A DNA stretch of 9,753 nt from Acidobacteriaceae bacterium (lineage in GTDB: Bacteria > Acidobacteriota > Terriglobia > Terriglobales > Acidobacteriaceae), in the NCBI GenBank assembly GCA_027364815.1, contig DAHXOQ010000079.1, positions 680 through 10,432 on the forward strand, given 5' to 3'. The position numbers and the translations under genes were made by a program. The notes under the pieces were generated by a model. It ran no database searches. It worked only from the letters and a program-made list of their open reading frames with translations, and was not told where the DNA came from. Each line of letters opens with the position of its first letter. Position 1 is the first letter of the stretch. Positions 1-7,018 of the stretch are shown in pieces.

Positions 1-2061
1 GCTAGCCCCACCGTGCCCGGCATCCATGTTCACATGCAGCAGCAGCGGAGCCTCATTTGTCTTCAGCGTCCGCAGCTTCGCGACGTACTTCGCAGGCTCC
101 CAATACATAACCTGCGAATCATTCAGGCTCGTCTTCACCAGCATTGCCGGATAGCTTCCCTCCTTCAAATTGTCATACGGCGAATAACTCAACATATAAC
201 TGAAATATTTTTCTTCGTTCGGATTTCCCCACTCCTCATACTCCGGTACCGTCAACGGTAAACTCGCATCGAGCATCGTGTTCATCACATCCACAAACGG
301 CACATGCGAAAGCACCGCGCGATACAAATCCGGCCGCATATTCACCACTGCGCCCATCAGCAATCCGCCCGCCGACCCGCCCTCAATCGCCACGCGTTCC
401 TTATCTCCAAACCCCTCGGCAATCAAATGCTCTGTGACGGCTATAAAGTCCGTAAACGTATTCCGCTTCACCAGCATCTTCCCCGCATCATGCCACGGCG
501 TACCCAAATCTCCTCCGCCCCTGATATGCGCATACGCCATCACTACGCCACGGTCGAGCAAACTCAGTCTATTTGAACTGAATCCCACCGGCAGCGAGTA
601 CCCGTACGACCCATACCCATAGACATATAGCGGATTCTCGCCGCGCTTGAAACAATCCTTGCGATAGACAATCGAAACCGGCACCTGCGTACCATCAGCC
701 GCGGTCGCATGCAAACGCTCGCTCGTATAAAGCGTACGATTAAACCCGCCCGGCACCTCCTGCTCCTTGAGCAGCGTACTTTCGCCCGTTGCCACATCGT
801 ACTCAAATACCGAGTTCGGCGAGACCAGCGATTGATATGCATAACGAAAACGCGTTGCATCAAAGATCCGGTTGATATACGGATACGCGTTGTAAGCCGG
901 CTCAGGAAAAGCTATCTCCGCACTCTGCGTCGCCTTATCTCCTTCACCCGTAAACTTCCAAATTCGCAACTTCGGCAATCCATCCTCGCGCTCACAAGCT
1001 ACAAAAAATTCCTTGAAGACGCCAACATCTTCAAGCATCACATCTGCACGATGAGCAATCACCTCGCGCCACTCACTCTCTCGCGTATCGCCAACCGGCG
1101 CAGTCACCAGACGAAAATTTCTCCCCCGGTCATTCGTCCTGATCCACCACACCCCGTTGCGATGATCCACCGAATACTCATGTTCATCGCGCCGCTCGGC
1201 AATCACGGCAAACTCGCCCGTCGGATCATCCGCTTCCAGCACCCGAGATTCACTCGTTGTATGACTTCCTGATTCAACAACAATGAACTTTCCATCCCGC
1301 GTACGTCCCGCACCCAAATTAAATCGCTCGTCATCATCCTGGTAAACCAACACATCCGCACTATGCGCCGTGCCCAATAAATGCCTCCAAAGTTGATACT
1401 GCCGCTTCTGCTCACCATCCTCAACCGTATAAAAAAGCCTCCGGTTATCCGCAGCCCACACCACCGAACCAACGCGCTCAACTTCGCCAGCCAGAGTCTC
1501 GCCCGTCTCCAGATCTTTAATCCTGAGCGTGTACTGCCTGAACCCCGTCAAATCCGTCGTGTACGCCAGCCATCGGCCATCATCCGTAATATCCGTGTCG
1601 CCAAAGGCAAAAAACGCATTCCCCACGGCCAACAAATTTCCGTCCAGAATCACGCTCGCTGTAACTCCCGCACTCGGAGCAATCTCCCCTTCCTGCGCAG
1701 GTATCCTGCAATACGTCGCATACTGCTTGCCCTCCTCCGTCCGCGTCACATACCACCACGCACCATCGCGATACGGAACCGAAACATCCGTCTGCTTCAT
1801 ATGGCTGAGCATCTCGGCATAAAACGTCTCTCTCAATTCAGCCAGCGGCGCCATCTCCGCCTCGGCATACTCATTCTCCGCATTCAGGTAAGCCGTCACC
1901 TCGGGACTCTCCTTCTCGCGCAGCCAGGCGTAATCATCGCGGAGAGTAAAACCGTGCACTTCGGTTGTCTTTGGTTCTTTGCGGGCAATCGGCGGGGTCA
2001 AATTCATGGTCATAGTCATTACTTCCAGTGTAAGTCCACACAGGCAGGCGTAAAAACACAT
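1..2061 (-). CDS. ptrB: Oligopeptidase B (S9 serine peptidase), C-terminus cut by window edge
   Basis: A cytosolic prolyl-oligopeptidase-family enzyme that cleaves short peptides, typically after Arg/Lys. The frame is open from 2061 to base 1 (687 codons) with no internal stop. The N-terminal TEVHG...DDYAWLR stretch is typical of PtrB. The middle is a beta-propeller (for example DDGRWLAY and FRQYTLRIKDL), and the C-terminal part is the alpha/beta-hydrolase domain. The catalytic triad is complete: Ser563 in GGSAGG, Asp648 in NDSQV, His683 in GHGG. The Ser-Asp (85) and Asp-His (35) spacings equal those of E. coli PtrB as I recall it. About 30 C-terminal residues are missing. I chose ATG 2061 because AAGGAGGG lies 5 nt upstream; in-frame ATGs at 2019, 2013 and 2007 are alternatives that would remove a 14-18 residue Cys-rich extension. 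It is divergent from the Nudix gene. Confidence 0.93.
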   Translation of the reverse strand, partial: MCFYACLCGLTLEVMTMTMNLTPPIARKEPKTTEVHGFTLRDDYAWLREKESPEVTAYLNAENEYAEAEMAPLAELRETFYAEMLSHMKQTDVSVPYRDGAWWYVTRTEEGKQYATYCRIPAQEGEIAPSAGVTASVILDGNLLAVGNAFFAFGDTDITDDGRWLAYTTDLTGFRQYTLRIKDLETGETLAGEVERVGSVVWAADNRRLFYTVEDGEQKRQYQLWRHLLGTAHSADVLVYQDDDERFNLGAGRTRDGKFIVVESGSHTTSESRVLEADDPTGEFAVIAERRDEHEYSVDHRNGVWWIRTNDRGRNFRLVTAPVGDTRESEWREVIAHRADVMLEDVGVFKEFFVACEREDGLPKLRIWKFTGEGDKATQSAEIAFPEPAYNAYPYINRIFDATRFRYAYQSLVSPNSVFEYDVATGESTLLKEQEVPGGFNRTLYTSERLHATAADGTQVPVSIVYRKDCFKRGENPLYVYGYGSYGYSLPVGFSSNRLSLLDRGVVMAYAHIRGGGDLGTPWHDAGKMLVKRNTFTDFIAVTEHLIAEGFGDKERVAIEGGSAGGLLMGAVVNMRPDLYRAVLSHVPFVDVMNTMLDASLPLTVPEYEEWGNPNEEKYFSYMLSYSPYDNLKEGSYPAMLVKTSLNDSQVMYWEPAKYVAKLRTLKTNEAPLLLHVNMDAGHGGAS

Positions 2062-2065
2062 GCAA

Positions 2066-2073
2066 CCCTCCTT
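2066..2073 (-). promoter_or_regulatory. Shine-Dalgarno site deciding the oligopeptidase B start
   Basis: On the minus strand AAGGAGGG stands five bases before ATG 2061. It is much stronger than the GGAAG before the ATGs at 2019 and 2013, so the longer protein is preferred. No convincing -35/-10 pair was found for either gene in the 80-bp divergent spacer. Confidence 0.6.
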
Positions 2074-2141
2074 TTCTACTGCGACATGGGGAATCAACTC
2101 TGCCAGCACCCATTTGCCGTGATAACGAGTAAACTGAGTAT

Positions 2142-2633
2142 GTGAATGAGCCGCAACAATCCGAATTGCAGCCTGAACCTGCTCCCTCTAATCCAGATCT
2201 GCCAACTCAGGAGCAAGCCGCGCCGCGTCCACACGGTGCGTTGCGATTTGTCGTAGCCGCGTTGATTCTCCGCGGCGATGAAGTGCTCATTTGCCAGAGA
2301 CGCCCCGATCAGCCTATGGCTCTCCAATGGGAATTCCCAGGCGGAAAAATCGAGCAAGGAGAAGGCCCTGAAGTCGCTCTCGCCCGCGAACTGACTGAGG
2401 AACTCGGAATCACTGCAACCATCGGCCCGCGCGTCACACGCATCCGCCACAATTATCGCCACGGCGGCGCCGTCGATTTGCAGTTCTACACTGTCCGCGA
2501 GTACACCGGAGAAATCGTCAACCACATCTTCAACGAACTGCGTTGGGCCAAACTCGCCGACCTGCCCAGCTACGACTTCCTCCCCGCCGATCGTGGGTTG
2601 GTGCGCGACCTGGCAGCCGGAAAGCTGTTGTAA
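2142..2633 (+). CDS. MutT/NudG-type Nudix NTP pyrophosphohydrolase
   Basis: A Nudix hydrolase of 163 residues, probably a (deoxy)nucleoside triphosphate pyrophosphatase that removes oxidised or modified nucleotides such as 8-oxo-dGTP or modified CTP. The Nudix box is complete and canonical, G68-x5-E74-x7-R82-E83-L-T-E86-E87-L-G89-I90, and supplies the Mg2+-binding glutamates. It is preceded by the MutT-like WEFPGG (63-68) and followed by the C-terminal FLPADRGLV. The start is a GTG; an in-frame TAA lies 10 bases upstream of it, and no in-frame ATG occurs before the core fold, so GTG 2142 (or a later TTG) must be used. The first ~30 residues are a Pro/Gln/Glu-rich, probably disordered tail absent from E. 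coli MutT. The ribosome site is weak. Substrate cannot be decided between MutT and NudG types. Confidence 0.92.
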   Translation: MNEPQQSELQPEPAPSNPDLPTQEQAAPRPHGALRFVVAALILRGDEVLICQRRPDQPMALQWEFPGGKIEQGEGPEVALARELTEELGITATIGPRVTRIRHNYRHGGAVDLQFYTVREYTGEIVNHIFNELRWAKLADLPSYDFLPADRGLVRDLAAGKLL

Positions 2634-2699
2634 GTTACATATTATTTCTGTCTCCCGGCAACTTTGCCGTTGACAGTTTCATGCCAACCATCCGCCGCA

Positions 2700-3950
2700 T
2701 CAATGTCCCGGAATCATTCCCCACAGCATCACCATCGTCATGCCTATGACGAGAATGCTCGTTCCCCAGGCAATAATGTTCCACAAAACAGAGTTTTTAT
2801 GCTCGCCCATCAGGTCACGGCGATTGATCAACAGCAGCATGAGAATAATTACAACCGGCAGCAAGACACCATTTAAAACCTGTGAAAGAATCGCCACGTT
2901 GATCAACTGCGAATCCGGCAACAGCAGAACTGTAAGAGCGCCTCCGGCTATCAGCAAAGTGTATAGCCAATAAAAAAACGGCGCTTCTTTGAAGCTCTTG
3001 TCCACACCGGACTCAACTCCAAGTCCTTCGCAAACCGTGTACGCCGTTGAAAGCGGCAGAATTGATGCGGCAAACAAAGACGCATTGAAGAGCCCGAATG
3101 CAAAAAGAACGAAAGCGTAATCTCCTGCCAGTGGCCGCATCGCTTCGGCTGCGTCCGCCGCTACCTGAATCGCGCCCAGCCCATGAACATAAAGTGTGGC
3201 CGCGCATGCAACCACAATGAACCACGCAACTACATCTGTAAAAATGCTTCCAATAATAACGTCAAGCCGCGACGCCGCATAATCCTTGACGCGAATCCCT
3301 TTCTCCACAATCGAAGACTGAAGATAAAACTGCATCCACGGCGCAATGGTTGTGCCCACCACTCCAATCGCCATGTACATGTAAGCCTTGTCGCTCCACA
3401 CGCTTTTCGCTGGCAACTGTATAGTTTGATGCAGTGCCTCGCTCCAATTTGGCTGCGAGAGTACACCGGCAAATATGTACGCGATATAAACTAGCGAAGC
3501 AACTAGAAATATCTTTTCTGTGCTCTTGTAATCGCCGCGACTCACCAGCGCCCATACCAGCGCGGCACAAAGTGGAACCGATATGAACTTCGAAACATGG
3601 AAGAGGTGCAGGGAGCCGGCAATGCCAATAAACTCCGTCACTACATTCGTGTAATTCACCACTACCAGCAGAACCATCAATATAAATGTGAGCCGCAACC
3701 CGAACTCTTCACGAATAAGGTCGCTTAATCCCTTGCCAGTCACGACGCCCATGCGGGCGCACATCTCCTGCACCACGATCAGCGCAATCGTGATCGGGAT
3801 CATCGTCCACAACAGCGTGTAACCGTACTGCGCGCCTGCCTGCGAGTAAGTGAGAATGCCGCCCGAGTCATTGTCCACATTAGCGGTAATAAATCCGGGG
3901 CCGAGCACGGCCATGAACAAAAGTATCCGGATTCGCCAGCGTTTCCACAT
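2700..3950 (-). CDS. Nramp-related divalent metal transporter with altered metal site
   Basis: An inner-membrane transporter of 416 residues with about 11 hydrophobic segments and the LeuT-type Nramp fold. The TM1 region reads GPGFITAN...QAGAQYGY, and the TM6 region GTTIAPW...LQSSIV. In Mn/Fe Nramps the TM1 motif is DPGN and the TM6 motif is MPH. Here they are D28-S-G-G31 and A203-P-W205: the metal-binding Asp is kept, while Asn becomes Gly and the thioether Met becomes Ala. From family knowledge, loss of the Met is a mark of Nramp-related magnesium transporters (NRMT), so Mg2+ is a reasonable substrate, though Mn2+ or other cations are not excluded. ATG 3950 fits the family start; AGGA lies ten bases upstream and GACGAG closer in. 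It converges on the Nudix gene and is divergent from the small ribbon-helix-helix-like gene. An MgtE-sensor protein lies 4.7 kb away. Confidence 0.9.
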   Translation of the reverse strand: MWKRWRIRILLFMAVLGPGFITANVDNDSGGILTYSQAGAQYGYTLLWTMIPITIALIVVQEMCARMGVVTGKGLSDLIREEFGLRLTFILMVLLVVVNYTNVVTEFIGIAGSLHLFHVSKFISVPLCAALVWALVSRGDYKSTEKIFLVASLVYIAYIFAGVLSQPNWSEALHQTIQLPAKSVWSDKAYMYMAIGVVGTTIAPWMQFYLQSSIVEKGIRVKDYAASRLDVIIGSIFTDVVAWFIVVACAATLYVHGLGAIQVAADAAEAMRPLAGDYAFVLFAFGLFNASLFAASILPLSTAYTVCEGLGVESGVDKSFKEAPFFYWLYTLLIAGGALTVLLLPDSQLINVAILSQVLNGVLLPVVIILMLLLINRRDLMGEHKNSVLWNIIAWGTSILVIGMTMVMLWGMIPGH

Positions 3951-3970
3951 GCTCGTCAGGTCCTAAGGGT

Positions 3971-4021
3971 TGGTCATAATTCTCTGCCTTTCTGACCATA
4001 ACAGGCGAGGCTTGGGCCTCG
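3971..4021 (-). promoter_or_regulatory. Inverted repeat and GC hairpin in the transporter leader
   Basis: Just upstream of the Nramp-like gene are two dyads. TGGTCA (3971-3976) and TGACCA (3993-3998) form an inverted repeat with a 16-nt spacer. CGAGGC-TTGG-GCCTCG (4006-4021) forms a perfect 6-bp hairpin with a 4-nt loop. Both could be an operator or a structured 5' leader of the transporter mRNA. I see no match to a known metal riboswitch, and the region is too short for a full M-box. Confidence 0.3.
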
Positions 4022-4063
4022 AAACCCTGGCCACGAGTCAGTCAAAAGAAAAGCAGCAGAAAA

Positions 4064-4092
4064 TTGACAAATTATATATACCTTGGTACATT
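4064..4092 (+). promoter_or_regulatory. Sigma70-type promoter with extended -10
   Basis: A perfect -35 TTGACA (4064-4069) is followed after 17 bases by TACATT (4087-4092, 4/6 to consensus), preceded by TG-N (4084-4086) as in extended -10 promoters. The upstream stretch (about 4043-4063) is A-rich and could act as an UP element. Transcription would begin near 4099, giving a leader of about 17 nt to the ATG at 4116. This is the clearest promoter in the window. Confidence 0.72.
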
Positions 4093-4097
4093 TGTAC
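4086..4097. promoter_or_regulatory. Perfect palindrome overlapping the -10: candidate operator
   Basis: GTACA-TT-TGTAC is a perfect 12-base palindrome that covers the -10 element of the promoter for the ribbon-helix-helix-like gene. A protein bound here would block RNA polymerase. Such small DNA-binding proteins commonly autoregulate through operators in this position, so the encoded protein is the first candidate ligand. Binding is inferred, not seen. Confidence 0.45.
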
Positions 4098-4115
4098 TTT
4101 GATACAGGAGGGAAT

Positions 4116-4394
4116 ATGTCACAGTCACAGAAAAACCGCGAACCCGTCATCGTAGAACGTGTTCAGACCGGAGTACGCATGGAAAAACGCATGCTCAAAG
4201 TCCTCAAAGCCATCGCTGAGCAAAAAGAAATGACCCTCGGCGATCTTCTCGAAGGAATTGTTCTCCACGCATTTGAGGGCAAGCAACTTCCCTTCTCGCC
4301 TCAAACTATTAAGGACATTGAGCAGTTCAAAACACTCTACGGAATGACGCTCAAGGCCTCAGATAGCCACAACCTCAAGGAACGCAAAAAGTAA
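4116..4394 (+). CDS. Small ribbon-helix-helix-like protein, putative DNA-binding regulator
   Basis: A 92-residue protein. The central part has the pattern of a ribbon-helix-helix (Arc/MetJ-type) domain: a short strand-like segment VQTGVRME, helix 1 KRMLKVLKAIAEQK, a turn with MTL, then helix 2 GDLLEGIVLHAFEG. These factors usually bind DNA as dimers through the N-terminal strand. The N-terminus (SQSQKNREP) and the C-terminus (LKERKK) are polar and charged. I do not recognise a named family; it resembles short hypothetical proteins I associate with Acidobacteria. ATG 4116 is chosen because AGGAGGG ends four bases upstream; the in-frame ATG at 4083 lies inside the promoter and would remove the leader. 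Its promoter carries a palindrome that may be its own operator. Identity as a regulator is an inference from the fold pattern. Confidence 0.8.
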   Translation: MSQSQKNREPVIVERVQTGVRMEKRMLKVLKAIAEQKEMTLGDLLEGIVLHAFEGKQLPFSPQTIKDIEQFKTLYGMTLKASDSHNLKERKK

Positions 4395-4434
4395 GTTGTT
4401 GCAGCCCGATTGCTGATGGCCCATTGCGGCGCGC

Positions 4435-4440
4435 TAAACT
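4435..4440 (+). promoter_or_regulatory. Weak -10-like box ahead of the GH172 gene
   Basis: TAAACT lies about 40 bases before the GH172 start codon. A TTGCTG at 4410-4415 could serve as -35, but the 19-base spacing is long. The gene may instead be read through from the ribbon-helix-helix-like gene 85 bp upstream, since I see no terminator between them. Confidence 0.25.
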
Positions 4441-4479
4441 GAGGAGCATGTATTCACTCGACTACTATCAGGAGATACC

Positions 4480-5679
4480 ATGTCCCTCTCTGATCTCAAT
4501 GAACAAATACCAGCGCGCCGTAAACTGATCGGCTCACTCGTTTCCGCCGCCGCCCTCGCCGGACTCGGTGCCTCTGCAACTCCAGCCGGCGCAGCGCCTC
4601 CAGAAGAAAAATTACCCGCAGAACACGAGGAGATTTTCGCCACAGCCCGCCTGCGCAGTTACAAAAACCGCCGTTCCTCAAGCTGGGATCGCACTGGCGG
4701 CAATGACGATTTTGTTCACGTCGCTGCGGGCCAGTCCGTCACGCTACTCGACGAACCAAATCCCGGCGTCATCACACACATCTGGTTCACCATTAACTCC
4801 AGTGACGATTACCACCTCAAGAATCTCGTTCTGCGTGCCTGGTGGGATGGCGAGAGCACGCCCTCCATTGAAGTGCCCATCGGCGATTTCTTCGGCCTCG
4901 GTCTGGGCGAATATTTCACTTATCAGTCATCGCTTCTGACCGTCGCCTCCGTCAAAGCCCTCAATGCATATTTCAAAATGCCATTCCACACAGCGCGCGT
5001 TACGCTGACCAATGAAGGCACCATTCCGACTGACAATCTCTATTACGCATTTGATTACATCACGCTGCCTTCACTGCCCGATGGTCTCGGCCGCTTCCAC
5101 GCGCAGTATCGTCAGGCCGCGCCATGCAATGGCGCCAGCAACGATTGGCTCACCAATGGCGACGCCAACGCACTCAAGAACCTCGACGGCAAATTGAATT
5201 ACATTTACATGGAAGCCGCTGGCAAGGGCCACTTCATCGGTGTCACACACTCAGTTCTGCAAAACCAGGACGGCTGGTACGGCGAAGGCGATGACATGTT
5301 TTTCATCGATGGCGACACATTGCCTACTATCAACGGAACCGGCAGCGAAGATTACTTCAACGGCGCTTGGGGATTCGAAGGCAGACCTTACGCTTACCCC
5401 AACAGCGGCGCACCATATATTGTCGACCCGGAGCGCATTGGCGGTCGTTACGCACTCTATCGCTGGCACAACGAAAGTCCCATTGCCTTTGAAAATTCCT
5501 TGCGCGTCACCTGCGAACACGGTCACGCCAACTCTCGCTCTGACAACTACTACACAACCGCTTACTGGTACCAGACAGAGCCGCACGCGCCCTTCCCCAC
5601 TCTACCCAGGCCGCAAGAGCGCATCCCGCACATTTATCAGGTAGGCAAGGCAGGCGTGCTCAAACTACCCACCGAATAG
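4480..5679 (+). CDS. Secreted GH172 (DUF2961) glycoside hydrolase
   Basis: A 399-residue exported glycosidase of the DUF2961/GH172 family, whose studied members act on alpha-D-fructofuranosides, difructose dianhydride I or D-arabinan. The N-terminus has a twin-arginine-like signal: ARRKLIG at about 12-18, a hydrophobic Ala/Leu/Gly stretch to about 33, and a likely cleavage near AGA-AP (36-40). Family signatures follow: DRTGGNDDF (70-78), GVITHIWFT (96-104), GEGDDMFFIDG (268-278) and GTGSEDYF (286-293). Glu269 and Glu290 are 21 residues apart, the same spacing as the catalytic Glu270/Glu291 of the Bifidobacterium enzyme alphaFFase1 as I recall it. Length is normal for the family. AGGAG is well placed upstream of ATG 4480. 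A strong terminator follows, shared with the converging GH16 gene. Exact substrate cannot be read from the sequence. Confidence 0.9.
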   Translation: MSLSDLNEQIPARRKLIGSLVSAAALAGLGASATPAGAAPPEEKLPAEHEEIFATARLRSYKNRRSSSWDRTGGNDDFVHVAAGQSVTLLDEPNPGVITHIWFTINSSDDYHLKNLVLRAWWDGESTPSIEVPIGDFFGLGLGEYFTYQSSLLTVASVKALNAYFKMPFHTARVTLTNEGTIPTDNLYYAFDYITLPSLPDGLGRFHAQYRQAAPCNGASNDWLTNGDANALKNLDGKLNYIYMEAAGKGHFIGVTHSVLQNQDGWYGEGDDMFFIDGDTLPTINGTGSEDYFNGAWGFEGRPYAYPNSGAPYIVDPERIGGRYALYRWHNESPIAFENSLRVTCEHGHANSRSDNYYTTAYWYQTEPHAPFPTLPRPQERIPHIYQVGKAGVLKLPTE

Positions 5680-5697
5680 CACTCAAAATTAAAGACA

Positions 5698-5737
5698 AAA
5701 AGCGGCCTGGAATCCATCAGGAATCCAGACCGCTTTT
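5698..5737. terminator. Bidirectional Rho-independent terminator between GH172 and GH16
   Basis: A long hairpin: arms 5698-5715 and 5720-5737, with a 4-nt ATCA loop. AAAAGCGG pairs with CCGCTTTT, then one mismatch, CTGGA with TCCAG, another mismatch, and TCC with GGA. The A-run on one side and T-run on the other give a U-tract on both strands. It starts 18 bases after the GH172 stop and 18 bases beyond the GH16 stop, so it can end both convergent transcripts. Confidence 0.85.
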
Positions 5738-5755
5738 ACTTTCTGCGTCCACAAA

Positions 5756-6907
5756 CTATTTTGTATAAACTCGCACATAATCAACCAGCATCGTCGACGG
5801 AAACGGTGTGCTCGAGTTCGGCGAGCCTGGCCAATCTCCACCTACAGCCAAATTAATGATGATGAAATTACTCTGCCCCGCATCAAACGGCCAAACAGCG
5901 CCAGGCAAACCGCTGATGCTCGACGTGCTGTATGTGGCATATGGCGAACTGGCATCATCAATGTAGTAGTCCACACTTCCCGGGCTCCAAATCATCCCGT
6001 ACGTGTGCCACTGAGCTGCACTCTGGCCTGCCGGAAAATAAAACGTTGTCCCCAGGTTGCCACCTGTAAATCCGGTTCCATGAATCGATCCCGCATTCCA
6101 ATCCGGTGTAGCGGCCGCATCAATGCGTTCCAACACATCTTGCTCTCCGCATGCCGGCCAATTCACTGTCGCAATATTGTTGCCCAGCAACCAGAATGCC
6201 GGCCAAAATCCCTGCGCCTCAGGCACCTGTGCCCTCACTTCAACCCGGCCATACTGCAAACTGAACAACCCTTCCGTCTTCAAGCGCGCTGAAGTATACA
6301 CCCCTGCTGATGGTTGCTCCGCCACAATATTCAAATACCCGTTCGTATCCACAAACGCATTGGGATTCGCCGTGCTGCAGGGCGAAGTATTCGATCCCCA
6401 TGCACAATAGTTTTCCAGTTCATGATTTCCAAAACCACTGTTGCCCGTATCGTAAGTCCAGATTGCTGGATTAGGCTCGGCAATCGCTCCCGTAGAGTTG
6501 TTGAACTCATCAGACCAAACCAGAGTCCCTGAAGCAATATTCGGCGTAATGCTTTGGCTCGCAACTGTACTCTGCGTGTCGTTCGGAGACGTAGCAATCG
6601 CTTTAACCGTCAGATTGGATGCCACTAAAAATGGTGCTTGATAGACCTGTGAACTTGTCGTCGGTGTCGTTCCATCAACCGTATAAAAGATCGTTGAAGA
6701 GTTTGAACTATCATTGATGCTTACTATCGACGCTCCATTCTGCACGCCATTCGCTGTTGTATTCACTGTGATCACTGGTGTTGCCGCTTGTGTTGGCCCA
6801 GTACCGCCGCCGCTTGTTCCACCACCACTGCATGCAATTAATGTTGCCGATAAGAAAAATAAAATCATTACCGCGGCTAATCTCTGCACCACTCTTGATT
6901 GATTCAC
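5756..6907 (-). CDS. GH16 beta-glucanase (laminarinase-like) lipoprotein with chitobiase-C-like domain
   Basis: A secreted, lipid-anchored GH16 endo-beta-glucanase, most like 1,3(4)-beta-glucanases/laminarinases; 383 residues from the GTG at 6907. The signal peptide ends in lipobox LIAC with lipidated Cys26, followed by a Ser/Gly linker (27-37). Residues about 43-120 resemble a chitobiase/hexosaminidase C-terminal Ig-like domain (FYTVDGTTPTTSS, VKAIATSP). The GH16 jelly-roll domain spans about 128-383. Its catalytic motif is G-E255-Q-D257-V-L-E260, matching ExDxxE, with E255 as nucleophile and E260 as acid/base; FWPAFWL (234-240) and SIHGTGF (274-280) line the typical cleft. GTG 6907 is preferred over ATG 6994 because the latter precedes the signal peptide by 29 residues and its coding would run through a terminator hairpin; GGGAGGGG lies ~9 nt before the GTG. 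Paired tail to tail with GH172. Confidence 0.9.
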   Translation of the reverse strand: MNQSRVVQRLAAVMILFFLSATLIACSGGGTSGGGTGPTQAATPVITVNTTANGVQNGASIVSINDSSNSSTIFYTVDGTTPTTSSQVYQAPFLVASNLTVKAIATSPNDTQSTVASQSITPNIASGTLVWSDEFNNSTGAIAEPNPAIWTYDTGNSGFGNHELENYCAWGSNTSPCSTANPNAFVDTNGYLNIVAEQPSAGVYTSARLKTEGLFSLQYGRVEVRAQVPEAQGFWPAFWLLGNNIATVNWPACGEQDVLERIDAAATPDWNAGSIHGTGFTGGNLGTTFYFPAGQSAAQWHTYGMIWSPGSVDYYIDDASSPYATYSTSSISGLPGAVWPFDAGQSNFIIINLAVGGDWPGSPNSSTPFPSTMLVDYVRVYTK

Positions 6908-6914
6908 GTTGATA

Positions 6915-6929
6915 GGCCCCTCCCGGGCC
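6915..6929 (-). promoter_or_regulatory. GC hairpin holding the GH16 ribosome-binding site
   Basis: On the minus strand GGCCC-GGGAG-GGGCC forms a 5-bp all-GC stem with a 5-nt loop. The Shine-Dalgarno-like GGGAGGGG (6917-6924) occupies the loop and part of the 3' arm, 9-11 bases before the GTG. It could reduce translation, but a stem this short may form by chance in GC-rich DNA. Confidence 0.35.
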
Positions 6930-6964
6930 ACGCACCATCGACTCAAGTATTCATCTAAACAGAA

Positions 6965-6991
6965 ACGGCCGCAGTTGAAAACTGCGGCCGT
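6965..6991 (-). terminator. Rho-independent terminator of the nitronate-monooxygenase-like gene
   Basis: A perfect 12-bp GC-rich stem (arms 6965-6976 and 6980-6991) with a 3-nt loop. On the minus strand it is followed by TTTCTGTTT, giving a U-rich tail. It lies 27 bases after the stop of the 7019-8524 gene and before the GH16 start, so it separates the two same-strand genes. Confidence 0.85.
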
Positions 6992-7018
6992 CACATTGCA
7001 TCGTTAATTTGTTTAAGC

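Noticed and set aside
1381..2145. Long plus-strand open frame of about 254 codons opposite oligopeptidase B
   Set aside because: It is antisense to a gene with full family identity, has an Arg/His/Pro-heavy composition typical of shadow frames, and shows no domain.
2656..2669. CGGCA-ACTT-TGCCG hairpin between the convergent Nudix and transporter genes
   Set aside because: Only a 5-bp stem and no T-run on either side, so it is not convincing as a terminator.
4071..4076. TATAAT on the minus strand as -10 of the transporter gene
   Set aside because: No -35 element at a sensible distance; it is explained by the AT-rich spacer of the plus-strand promoter.
4448..4528. Short leader reading frame of 26 codons overlapping the GH172 start, beginning after GAGGAG
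   Set aside because: The purine site is one base from the ATG, too close to work, and the peptide shows no attenuator-like codon run.
6907..6994. Upstream ATG at 6994 giving a longer GH16 protein
   Set aside because: It would place 29 polar residues before the lipoprotein signal, and its coding region crosses the terminator hairpin of the upstream gene.
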